Shown in pieces: positions 1 through 8,661 of a DNA stretch of 23,137 nucleotides (its first letter is position 1; the number at the start of each line of letters is the position of its first letter). The notes under the pieces were generated by a model. The model was given only the letters and a program-made list of their open reading frames with translations, did no database searches and had not been told where the DNA came from. The position numbers were made by a program, and so were the translations under genes. The DNA comes from Zancudomyces culisetae (lineage: Eukaryota > Kickxellomycota > Harpellomycetes > Harpellales > Legeriomycetaceae). The DNA lies in contig LSSK01001515.1 in assembly GCA_001969505.1 (NCBI GenBank), forward strand, positions 1-23,137, read 5' to 3'.

Positions 1-1
1 C

Positions 2-2041
2 AAAAATAAGGATATAAATATGCTACGGTTATTGTTGGAAAATGGTGCTCGTGCCAATTCAGATGCATCAGCCTCTATCCAAAATCTGTGTGATATCAAA
101 AACTATGAGATAACAGAATATCTCGTAGAAGAATTCAATAAAGATATGATCAAATTAGAAGCTTCAAAAAAGCAAATCGGGATCAAAAAGAGATTGAAAC
201 TTAATAAAACATTATTGTGTTTGACTGAAAGAATAAGTTGGAATGATCCATTTTCAAGAAGTGATGATGCTGCATTTGAAGAGTTTCAGTATAGTATAAA
301 TGTTTGTGAAGCATTGTTGGGGTATATCAATTCAGAAAAAAAAGATCTAGAGGATTCTATTGTTCTTAGTAGCATGATTCTATGCCTTAGGTACGAGCAT
401 GTTTTGTGGCACAAAAAGCACTATTACACTAAATTCTTTAATGTAATTAATTATGTAATTCAATGTTGTCTACAAGGAACATTTGAGGATACCGAATGTA
501 ATGGATTCAATTATAAGAGCCATACAGCTAAAAAACTAGAATCAAACGATAAATATTATGAGCTAGCAAAATCGGAATTGGTGGACCGAAGCTTTGAAAT
601 GTTAAAACTACTAGTGGAGTATGGAATGGGTGTCAATGCGAATGGTAGTTTAATTCTGCAAACAGCATACAAAGCGGGTGATATGAACTGGATTGATTAT
701 TTTATCAGTAAAGGAATAAGATTGGAAGGAAAATCGGATGGATTTGAACAAGCATGTAGATCAAATAATATTGAGGTATTGGAACACTGGGTAAGAAATG
801 GAGGTGTGATACCCAAGAATCCAGAGTACGAATGTATTAACATGGCCTGTCTATTGGGTAACTTTGATATGGTTAAACTTTTGGTTGAAAGTGGTGTTGA
901 TTTAAGTGATCCAGAACGGAATGGAGTCAGAATTGCGTGTAGGTTGGGTCTCAGAAGAACACTGAAATACCTCTTGGATAATAATGCTGAGATAAAAGGT
1001 GTTCGTCATCATCAACTAGAGTATGCATGTATAATTGAGGATATTGGTGTGGTAAAAATGATTCTTGAGTATTATGATAGTTTGGGAGTGTTGAAAAAAA
1101 GAGACAGCACAAATACGAAAACGAGAAAAACTGAATCGCAAAATGACTCCTGTTTTGATAATGAAAAAGCTGATGGCTTTGAAGAATACAAGATTACTAA
1201 AGCCTTACTTGAAAGGAGTGAACCCATCCAAAATAGCGATTTGATAGATGGGATAAAGGCAGCAGTTGCAATAGCCAATATTGAGATATTGCGATTACTG
1301 CTAACTTACAAGTTCAATCTCAGTGATGCTTCCAAAATACTGAAAATCGCTGTACAAGCTGAAAACATTGAGGTGATAAAATTAATTTTCGAGAATGGAT
1401 GGAATGCTAGCAGTGGAACCAATGCCCTGGATGTAGCACTCGATAAAAAAAACATTGAGGTTATCAGATTGCTATTGGAACATGGAGCACAAGTAGAAAG
1501 GGATTCATACAGCCTAAAGAAAATTATTGTGGAAAATATTGAGATATTGGAGCTAATACTTTCCTACTGCCCATATATCGGTGGTAGCTCCTGCCTACTC
1601 AAAACTGCAATCGAAAAAAATGAGATAGGAATAGTTAAGTTACTTCTGAAGGATACTGCATCCTTAAATGATAGCAAATACAATTTTATTTTTCAGGCAT
1701 GTACAAGTAACAATTTGGAAATTCTGAAAATACTGTTTGAAAAGGGAGCAAGAATAAAAAGAGGAAAAGAGAGCGGGGTGATTCAGGCTTGTGAAAATAA
1801 TAATCTGAAAATTTTGAAGCTCTTGTTGGAAGGAGACTCAACTCTGGTACTCAAAAAGGATTATGGGATGAAGGAGGCTATCGATCATGAAAATGTAGAA
1901 ATAATCAACCTTTTGGTTGAGAATGGTGCCGATTCGAGTGCACACAGAGAGCTGATTATTAGGGTTGCAAACAACCTAAATGATAAAAGTTTAATTGAGT
2001 TTTGTCAGTATAAGGAGGGGATGTTTAAAAAAGCAACGTAA
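2..2041 (+). CDS. Ankyrin-repeat protein, 5' end outside the window
   Basis: The frame is open from the left edge. The first ATG is at position 20, but the codons before it (KNKDIN) complete an ankyrin helix running into MLRLLLENGA, so the true start lies outside and at least 679 residues are visible. Degenerate ankyrin repeats of about 30-33 residues continue to the C-terminus, with cores such as NIEVIRLLLEHGA, NLEILKILFEKGA, NFDMVKLLVESGV and NVEIINLLVENGA. There is no signal peptide, membrane segment or catalytic motif. A less regular acidic/basic stretch near residues 355-400 interrupts the array. Ankyrin arrays bind proteins, and no partner can be inferred. Many repeats have the form '(N)(I/L)E(I/V)L+LLLE.GA', typical of lineage-expanded ankyrin families in some fungi and protists. 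The stop TAA at 2039 is followed four bases later by a strong inverted repeat. The ankyrin call is firm, the biological role unknown. Confidence 0.9.
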   Translation, partial: KNKDINMLRLLLENGARANSDASASIQNLCDIKNYEITEYLVEEFNKDMIKLEASKKQIGIKKRLKLNKTLLCLTERISWNDPFSRSDDAAFEEFQYSINVCEALLGYINSEKKDLEDSIVLSSMILCLRYEHVLWHKKHYYTKFFNVINYVIQCCLQGTFEDTECNGFNYKSHTAKKLESNDKYYELAKSELVDRSFEMLKLLVEYGMGVNANGSLILQTAYKAGDMNWIDYFISKGIRLEGKSDGFEQACRSNNIEVLEHWVRNGGVIPKNPEYECINMACLLGNFDMVKLLVESGVDLSDPERNGVRIACRLGLRRTLKYLLDNNAEIKGVRHHQLEYACIIEDIGVVKMILEYYDSLGVLKKRDSTNTKTRKTESQNDSCFDNEKADGFEEYKITKALLERSEPIQNSDLIDGIKAAVAIANIEILRLLLTYKFNLSDASKILKIAVQAENIEVIKLIFENGWNASSGTNALDVALDKKNIEVIRLLLEHGAQVERDSYSLKKIIVENIEILELILSYCPYIGGSSCLLKTAIEKNEIGIVKLLLKDTASLNDSKYNFIFQACTSNNLEILKILFEKGARIKRGKESGVIQACENNNLKILKLLLEGDSTLVLKKDYGMKEAIDHENVEIINLLVENGADSSAHRELIIRVANNLNDKSLIEFCQYKEGMFKKAT

Positions 2042-2045
2042 TCAT

Positions 2046-2091
2046 AACCATGTAAACAATCTACCTGTGATTTTAATTGGTTTACATGGTT
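2046..2091. repeat. Perfect 12-bp inverted repeat just after the ankyrin stop codon
   Basis: AACCATGTAAAC (2046-2057) is matched by its exact reverse complement GTTTACATGGTT (2080-2091). Allowing one bulged G at 2079, three more pairs (AAT/ATT) extend the stem to 15 bp with a loop of about 15 bases. It starts four bases after the stop codon and would form a hairpin in the 3' UTR, or a cruciform or palindromic protein site in DNA. A role in 3'-end formation or mRNA stability is only inference. Confidence 0.7.
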
Positions 2092-2497
2092 GTATGTAAA
2101 CTAGTAAAAATTGATTTTTTTGGCATTTTTAATATCGAGTGTCTTTTGGATGTTATACTCAATTTTTTCTTTTTTTAAAAATAAATTCATATTATGTATT
2201 TAAAATATATTGTATTTGGCTGTATTTGCACGCTTTGTAGGTATTTTGATTGTAGATCATAAGTGTTTTATAATTACTAATGAATAATCATTCAAACGCG
2301 AAGTTACCATCTAGGAATCTTAAATTTGTTGGTGAACAAAAATAACGAAATATTGGGGTTGTAAAGCACCAAACCTTTAATACCCGCTTGGTGTTTTTTT
2401 AAGTATACGTTTTAACCATCTAATAATATTTGAACTACTGTTTCCCCCAAAGATATGTGTTTTTTTGGTTAATGTATTTCCGAAAGCCTGGTAAAAA

Positions 2498-2674
2498 TTG
2501 TTTGAGAATAATGGTCAATATACTGAAGATGCAAAAAAATTCAAATCTTTGTTGTTATTCATTTGAAATACAGTAAAACAGACTTTCTAGAATATTTTCA
2601 TAAATGATTTGGCTGAATGGAAAAATACAGTAATTGAACACCCTTTTGAAGAAACGTATATTAATGATACTTAA
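2498..2674 (+). pseudogene. Possible decayed coding remnant
   Basis: One frame gives protein-like sequence in two blocks, LFENNGQYTEDAKKFKSLLL and NDLAEWKNTVIEHPFEETYI, broken by an in-frame TGA (2564-2566) and TAG (2588-2590) and ended by TAA (2672-2674). Charged, aromatic and hydrophobic residues are mixed as in real protein rather than AT-driven Lys/Asn/Ile/Phe only. The family is not recognised. An alternative frame from ATG 2472 is open for about 34 codons, which weakens the case. It may be a relic, a terminal exon of an unseen gene, or chance. Confidence 0.2.
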
Positions 2675-2929
2675 ATGGAATAAACTTACTCAGATTAGTA
2701 GAAACTAATGAAACCAAAAAGTCAAAAGTTAGTGCCAACAGGTTATTTAGTTTAACTAAATACACATACATTTAAGGGTAATAATGTACAGTATAATTCA
2801 GTGTATTTAAATATTTACAAACTAAAATAGGACATACATTCCTGTAGTTTAATAATATTTACCAGGTCGAATAAACCACAAATTTTACGGTTATAGTGTA
2901 AACTTTAAAAAAGGATAATTTTAGATCGA

Positions 2930-3292
2930 ATGGCAAATGAACTTTCAGTTATTTGCCAAGAGTTTGCACTACTTGTTATGCAACTGTTGTTCAGTATAGA
3001 GATGGTATTTAATGATCATATTGATAGTTACTCTGACTTACTCAAAGACATAGGGGTATTGGTGCACTCAGGCGCCATCATTTACGTGTATTACACCAGA
3101 ATGCTTGAAGATCAAAAATTAGAAATGAAGAAGGTGGAGGCTAAAAATAAGAGTGCAGAGAGGGAATACGAGTTAAAAATGCTCGAATTCCAGGTAAAGC
3201 ATGGGTTACTTGGAAAGAATTTCAAAAAAAAGAATAATGATTCTGAGAATGGAGACTCTGACAGCAATTGGAATACGATGATCAGAGTTTAG
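2930..3292 (+). CDS. Hypothetical 120-residue protein with hydrophobic N-terminus and coiled coil
   Basis: This single uninterrupted ORF starts at an ATG in an A-rich context and ends with TAG. I do not recognise a family. The N-terminal half has two hydrophobic stretches (about residues 9-26, CQEFALLVMQLLFSIEMV, and about 42-55, IGVLVHSGAIIYVYY). They could be membrane segments or a buried helical hairpin. Residues about 58-92 form a strongly charged amphipathic helix likely to be a coiled coil (EDQKLEMKKVEAKNKSAERE). The C-terminus is a Lys-rich patch followed by an Asp/Ser/Asn-rich tail. It is flanked by long AT-rich DNA. Codon use and composition look like coding sequence, but with no homology I cannot exclude a lineage-specific or spurious ORF. 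Confidence 0.5.
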   Translation: MANELSVICQEFALLVMQLLFSIEMVFNDHIDSYSDLLKDIGVLVHSGAIIYVYYTRMLEDQKLEMKKVEAKNKSAEREYELKMLEFQVKHGLLGKNFKKKNNDSENGDSDSNWNTMIRV

Positions 3293-3659
3293 TGTTTTCT
3301 GCTAAAATTTGCTTTTCACTTTTGAAGTTAAGAGACTCTTGATTCCTTGATCCTCCAGGTGTAACTAACTTTAAAGTAATTCTAGGTTTATATCTATTAT
3401 GTTTGAAATATCTCTTTTTTACTGAAAATAGTTTCTAGATGTATTTCTTTCAGAATGAACTTGATGTTATTCTCACTTGTTGATATGTTGTTTGGATACT
3501 CGCTTCCATTTCCTTTTTATATTTTTACTCTTGGTTTTTTTAATCATGAGTAAGATGAGTAAGAATATCGATTGAAATAATGATTAGTTAATATATGGCA
3601 AAGTCAGTATCGGCATTAAACGTTGGTGATAGATAGGCAATACTAAATGTTACTATAAA
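3293..3659. other. Intergenic, nothing recognised
   Basis: AT-rich DNA between two small genes. It contains T-rich stretches and no ORF, RNA gene or repeat that I could support. The last 100 bases presumably act as promoter and leader for the candidate gene starting at 3660. Confidence 0.5.
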
Positions 3660-3997
3660 ATGAATGGGGATAGATACATGTATACCACGCAGTGCACAAG
3701 AAAGACAAGTGAGAATCAGCCTTGTTCTGTATTTATAAAGTAAAAAAACAGATTGTTTTCTACATGATAACTTTTGGAAAGGTCACATAATACTATTGAC
3801 ACTTTGATAGCACTAAAATCCAGTACAGGATCGCTATCATCATTATCAAGTGCTTGAACAAGTATCGTTTTTTTCTGTTCGAATATATATTAAATGGTAA
3901 GTATTTGGCTGGTGAATACGAGATAGTTGAAAAAGAAAAAAATATTCAAAGAATTTTAGACCCGATTTTACAACTCAGTCAATTCAATAGCGATTAA
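3660..3997 (+). CDS. Candidate two-exon gene for an 88-residue unknown protein
   Basis: Built by hand from exon 1 (3660-3739) and exon 2 (3811-3997), joined across a 71-nt intron that starts GTAAAA and ends GATAG. Exon 1 begins ATG AAT GGG GAT and ends in phase 2, and exon 2 continues the frame exactly to TAA. The product starts MNGDRYMYTTQC, has a hydrophobic helix near residues 30-40 (YRIAIIIIKCLNKY), and ends with a charged helical part (GEYEIVEKEKNIQRILDPIL) and the tail QLSQFNSD. No family is recognised. Support comes from protein-like composition in exon 2, an open frame of 65 codons without its own ATG, and phase agreement. Weak points are the non-optimal GTAAAA donor and lack of homology. 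Another upstream exon is possible. The next gene starts only 73 bases downstream. Confidence 0.4.
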
Positions 3998-4070
3998 TTA
4001 GCAAATACCATTAAAATATTTCAAAACCTTGCTTCTTTCATCTTAATCTGTAAAATACTTATCATTCGAA

Positions 4071-4531
4071 ATGGAGATCGACAAGGTGGATTTTACAAAA
4101 TATCTTAAAAACCTAAGTAAGTGTGTTGGTACTAATATTTACGATTTTTTAGATTCCTAAATGACAAAACATGTCTGTAAAAGTAAAAGTGAAACCAAAT
4201 ATGTTAAATTGTAACTGGGATAAACGAATTAGATAAAGACTGCGAAATTTCAAGTCTGGACGCGTATACCTGTACGATCACCAATGGGCTCGAATGCACT
4301 CTTCATAAACGGTATTTTCTAAAGTAAGTATGAATGTTATTATTTCTTTCCTCTGTCTTTTTTTTTTGTTTTTGCGCTGTTTTATTCGGATTTATAAAAT
4401 AGGGATTGTAATATCTGTAAATGTGTTGAAAATATAGGTGTAAGGGCAAGCCGAGAATCGAAATCACACGAAACCCAGAGATTTTGGAAGATATCACATC
4501 CTTTTACGATAAACTAGAAAAACAAGAGTAG
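4071..4531 (+). CDS. Small four-cysteine protein resembling mitochondrial Som1 (inner membrane peptidase complex)
   Basis: Three exons (4071-4116, 4233-4323, 4438-4531) give 76 residues. The introns are 116 and 114 nt, have GTAAGT/GTAAGTA donors and TAG acceptors, and both joins keep frame. The product starts MEIDKVDFTKYLKNL and has four cysteines spaced C-x9-C-x7-C-x9-C (residues 19, 29, 37, 47), with the last pair containing KRYF, followed by PRIEITRNPEI and an acidic C-terminal helix. This spacing, and the arginine-aromatic pair before the last cysteine, match my recollection of Som1, the small fungal subunit of the inner membrane peptidase (IMP) that acts with Imp1/Imp2 in the intermembrane space. 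Twin C-x9-C proteins are often oxidised by the Mia40 pathway. Other small twin-Cys mitochondrial proteins (Cmc/Cox assembly types) remain alternatives. The gene model is well supported, the Som1 label provisional. It converges with NAA15. Confidence 0.62.
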
Positions 4532-4705
4532 TATTTTTATGGTGTTATTTTTGGTATGATTGAGTCTTTTATAATAGAAAGTCCTTTTTAGGATAAGAAA
4601 GGTGGTGAGTGGTGAGTGGTGTTGTGTAAAATAAAGTATTTTATTTAGTATAGAGAATAACAGACAAGAAACAATGATAAATTAGTGAAATAAATAAGTA
4701 GTTGG

Positions 4706-7581
4706 TTAGTTAGAAGTAAGCGTGGTTGCTCTAGGGAATAGTTCAGTAGCCTTTGAAATAAAAGAGGTGTAAAGGGCTTGTAAATCAGCCAGGACAACAT
4801 TGAGATTTTCAAGAACCTTTTTGTTGTTATCTTTAGAGGTGTTAATGTGCTTTGTGTCGAGTTTGCAAAGCTCAATTGCAAGATACAAGGAGTCCTTGAT
4901 TGAAAGAATGTCAGAAAGCTCCAATCTTGAAGTAGAGTTTTGGGATGACAGGAGAGGAATAATGTTTTTGGAAAAGACAGAAAGGATGCGGGAATAAAGC
5001 GAGTCCAAGTGCACTGGAACTAGGGAGGGAGATGAAGAGGAGGTAAGAGCCTTTAGAGAATCTAGAACGGCGGAATAGTAATTTAGCTGCAGGCCAGTTG
5101 AGGTAGATATAGACGACGAAAGTGGAGAAGAAGTCAGAAAATCAAGAAGCCGGTCAAGCTTTTGTGCATCAGCGGGGGCAGGATAGCAAGCAGTGAAATC
5201 GGTCTTTGCAAATGTGGCGGAAAGCTTGTTGGCATTGAGAGTGGAAAGAATTTTATCGAGCTGAGCTGAATATTGGGCGTCTGATAGGTCCAGCACAAGA
5301 CTCAGAGCAAATAGAGAAGCGAACACGGCAAAGTAATCGCGAGAATCGGAATCAAACAGATTAGACGATGAAGCAGCATTGAACAGACATTGCAGGGCAT
5401 CGGAGTATTTGCCTGTGCGGAAGTAAACAGCAAATGAACTGAGCCAGAGCTTTGGAGTCTTGAGATTTAGTTTTGAAATGGTAGAGAGAATAGGAGCGGC
5501 AAAGTCTAGAGGAGAGGAAGATTTTGCGTAAGGAAGGGAAAGGGCAACCTCATCCTCACTAGCAGGAACTGAAGAGGAAGAAGAAGAAGAGGTGGTGGTG
5601 GTGGTGGTGGTAGGTGTGACGGCAGGAGTATTGGATGTGGTGATGTGTTTAGCCTTGAAACAGCGGTCATGCAAATAAACCAACCCGCCGAGGAAACCAC
5701 CAACGGCTTCAATGTAAGATTTGCTGGAATCGTACATAGAATCTTCCCAACTCAAGAGATTCAGATAGGGTTTCAAAGTAGATTTTCTTAAGCAGTAAGC
5801 GTGGAAATCCAGCTGGTCGTCGTAGAATTCATTGTGGGCAGCGATGACTTGATTGTAATGAACGAGAGCACGAGGGAATTTGTGCTTGTTTCTAAATGCG
5901 CGGGCCTTTTCTAAAAAGTACCAAACGACTTGCATGTCAACCAGTTCTTGCTTTTTGTGGACAGCATCGTCACGGATAAACAGTTGGATAGTCTTTTCAG
6001 CCTCTTTGACGTCTCCACAGCGCAGCAAATACTTGACTGTTTTTGTGTTAAGGAATCGGTCGGCCTTTTGGTCTACTCTGGCGACATTCATTGCATCCTT
6101 AGCCCCAACAAGATCCCCTTGATGCTTCAGTACTTTTGCTTTCAATACTTGCCACTCGGCCTTATCGTCTTGGTCAGCCTCTGTCTTTTCTATTATGTCT
6201 AAACTCTCTTTGTGCATTCCCAAATAGTCGTAATATTGCGCAAGGAAGTATTCAGACCATTGGCGCGCTTTTTCATTTGCCTGCTCGGTAATTCCTGGGT
6301 ACTTTCCGGTCTCCAAAAGGCTTTTGTTGATTGATTCTACTATTTCTCGCAGTTTTTTGCCTTTTTGTGTCTCATCCTTATTCTTATCCATAATTATTCC
6401 CTTAAGGTTCTTAAACAACGATGGAATTCCTTTATCGATCTGTTCTCTCAAATACTTTTCTGCTTCTTTGGAAAATTTCTCCCCAAATGTCACTTGCAGT
6501 ATCCACTTCTGGATCGTATTTGATCTTGGATATTTTTCTAACAAATCCCTCAACGCTTGAACCATTCCTGGCTCTGGGCTTGCCTCCGCTTCGTCTTTCC
6601 ACAGTGACAAACTCCTCAAGTATCCCTTCAAGTATTCCTCATTATCGCTATTTCGCTCAACTAGACCAACATATACCCCCTTTGCTGCCTCTTTGTTCCC
6701 CATTTTTTCGTAAATTCTGCCCTCGATCTCAGCGCTTGCTGTATAATCCAGAATATCTTTCTTTCTCTTCTCTATGTTTTCTATTGCTTCTTCGTACTCT
6801 CCTGCCTTCTCCAGCATAAGAATTTTATACAACAAAAGCTCGCTTCTCTCTACTCGCTTTTCTGTAGTATAATTGGTAGCTTTATTTCCTCCACCTTCTC
6901 CATCAAGTGACGAGAGTGCTTGATCAATCACATCTGCTGATTCCAAATATTTGCCATTCAGCTGGTATGCCATCGATAACCCCAATAGATTTACTGTTGT
7001 CTTCCCTCCGAGCTCAACTACCCGAGTTCTGCTATCAATCAGCTTGTCGTTGAAATTCCTCGTGTGTGTTTGCAAATGTGCCAAATCTCGATGAATTTGC
7101 AAATTGTCTGGATCCCTTTTCAGCGATTGCATATAGCATCGTATAGCATCTTCGTACTTTTTATCCGCCCGATATACCAACCCGTATATGTGCCAACTAA
7201 TTCCACTGTTAATGTTGTACTTGAGCCCTTCCTTTACACAGGTATAGCCTTCCTCTACTTTTCCAAGATTCGCTAAAAACAATCCCTTAAGTGCTAGCGT
7301 TTCTCCGTGTTTTGGACTCTTCTTGAGAATCTGTTCTGCCAGCTTTAGCCCTTTTTTGTGCTCGTGTGTTTCGAACATTTTCTATTTGACAGTTTACAAA
7401 AAACATTTTCATTTTGAATTTGAATTTGAAATCCAGTATACAAATCTCATCCTACTTTGCTAATAACACCTACACTAGTACCGCAAAGATTTCAATCACA
7501 AAAATAAACTAGACTTACCAGTGCCTGGCGGAACATTGTTTGCCCTTTCAATGGCAGCTGATTTAGCGGATTATCACTCAT
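4706..7581 (-). CDS. NAA15: NatA N-terminal acetyltransferase auxiliary subunit Naa15 (Nat1)
   Basis: Two exons: 7581-7519 (21 codons, MSDNPLNQLPLKGQTMFRQAL) and 7381-4706, with a 137-nt GTAAGT...TAG intron. The full product is 912 residues (human Naa15 is about 866). The open frame that starts at ATG 7378 alone would lack the conserved N-terminus; adding exon 1 restores the family's 'L...F+.AL..YE...++GL+' start. TPR repeats cover most of the protein, with blocks such as GETLALKGLFLANLGKVEEG, WHIYGLVYRADKKYEDAIRC and NLQIHRDLAHLQTHTRNF. The later motif FHAYCLRKSTLKPYLNLL is also typical. Naa15 is the ribosome-binding scaffold that positions the catalytic Naa10 for co-translational acetylation of nascent N-termini. 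Near residues 605-630 the Lys-rich linker of animal homologues is replaced by a Thr/Ser tract. The last third is Ser/Leu-rich and diverged but keeps 'LWLSSFAVYFRTGKYSDALQ'. It diverges from PDCD2. Confidence 0.92.
5570..5611. repeat. Trinucleotide-repeat tract inside NAA15
   Basis: On the plus strand an AGA/GGA-rich run (about 5570-5590) is followed by seven GGT units (5591-5611). Read on the coding minus strand these give consecutive Thr (ACC) and then Ser (TCT/TCC) codons. This looks like microsatellite expansion in a disordered linker, and its length is likely to vary between strains. Confidence 0.85.
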
Positions 7582-8661
7582 CTTTCTAGCCTCTATTCTG
7601 ATAATTATTCAAGTTTATAACCCCAATTCATCAAAATGTAAACAGATGGATATCTATTATACTATGCTTATCTTGGCTTTATTGCCAAGTTTGTATCTTT
7701 AGGCATCTAGTTTGCCACAAACTGGCATCTTGCCGTTATCAACTAAAATCCATACCTGTGCGAAAATTATTTCCAGGTATGTTACTGAATCTGGTACCCT
7801 TTGTGGCAGTTTCTTTGGTTTTCTCGTTGAAGTACTTGTTGGGACTTTGGGTAGTATTTTTATCTACGTCTGTATCTACGTCTGTGTTTCTTTTAGCCTT
7901 TTTTTTTTCGCTTATGCTAAAACATAACAATAAGCAGCTAAACAAACACATTCTATACTTATTATTACGTAAGTTTTGGTTGGGGGAGAGATGAAAATCC
8001 TGATATGTAGAACATTTACTAGAAAAAAAAATTTTTTTTCTTTTTGATTTCATTTACAATACTATTAATTTAGACCTTCTATAATCTCTAAAAAAAAAAA
8101 ACCCTCTTTTTTTACTCCTATCACAACATTGCCATCTCATTTTTCATCCGAATTTTTTCATCCAGTTGTTATAACTGCCTACTATCATTTCAAACACAAA
8201 ATCAACTGACAAATGTTTTAGTGAGGGGCATATTGCAAACCCTGTAATACCCAAATACTTTTTTGCAAAGCATGTACCCATCTGATTCATTCTACAGCAC
8301 TTTCCATCATTACGCGCCCAATAACTGATATCAATAAACCCTTTTAACAGAAAACGCATCTGTATCCGCGCCATTCCCCCCCTCCCCTCCTCTCTCCCTC
8401 TTTCGGTAAAGCCTTATTTCACCACCAGTGCTACATTATCATTCTGTATTTACTACATCTATTCAAGCCCCATCATTATAAGACGATCAATACTCAAAGA
8501 TCAAAATATTACGGATTTACACTTGCAAAATTTTTTGTACATAATTTTTTTTTTAATGTGATGAATATATTTCATATTACAAGGCATTAATTACTTTCTT
8601 TCTGGCTTAGAGAAAAGTAAGTGGTAAACAGATATACAATTAAATACACAAGATACCAAAA
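7582..8661. other. Divergent NAA15 / PDCD2 intergenic region
   Basis: About 1.1 kb lies between two start codons pointing apart, so it should hold both promoters. It contains a poly(dA:dT) palindrome (8021-8041), further A and T runs near 8089-8112, and a C/T-rich tract (8376-8402). Two ORFs stand out but are not supported. One on the plus strand from ATG 7779 (71 codons, very hydrophobic, with a 12-bp TCTACGTCTGTA/G duplication at about 7861-7884) could be fused to an upstream ATG at 7646 by an intron with a weak GTTTGT donor. The other, on the minus strand at 8144-8374 (76 codons, four Cys, unrecognised), starts next to the C/T tract. T-rich DNA readily gives hydrophobic ORFs, so I leave both uncalled. 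Confidence 0.55.
8021..8041. repeat. A-tract/T-tract palindrome in the NAA15-PDCD2 promoter region
   Basis: AG followed by nine A, eight T and CT gives two 10-base arms around a single central A. Such poly(dA:dT) elements disfavour nucleosomes in fungal promoters. Similar but shorter A/T palindromes occur upstream of STI1 (about 11134-11147) and RPA12 (about 21133-21150). Confidence 0.5.

Larger units (their letters stand above)
2042..2929. other. AT-rich intergenic region
   Basis: This stretch separates the ankyrin gene from the 120-residue ORF. It holds the hairpin at 2046-2091, a possible coding remnant at 2498-2674, and a short inverted repeat (CACCAA at about 2369, TTGGTG at about 2390) followed by seven T residues. 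No ORF longer than about 35 codons with an ATG was recognised, and I saw no RNA polymerase III A/B boxes. Confidence 0.6.

Noticed and set aside
2369-2398. Small inverted repeat followed by T-run, resembling a bacterial terminator
   Set aside because: The genome is fungal, the stem is only 6 bp with a 15-nt loop, and no RNA polymerase III promoter boxes are evident upstream.
7739-8053. 104-codon minus-strand ORF (Lys/Thr/Asn-rich)
   Set aside because: Low-complexity product of a T-rich tract; no homology and no splice or promoter context.
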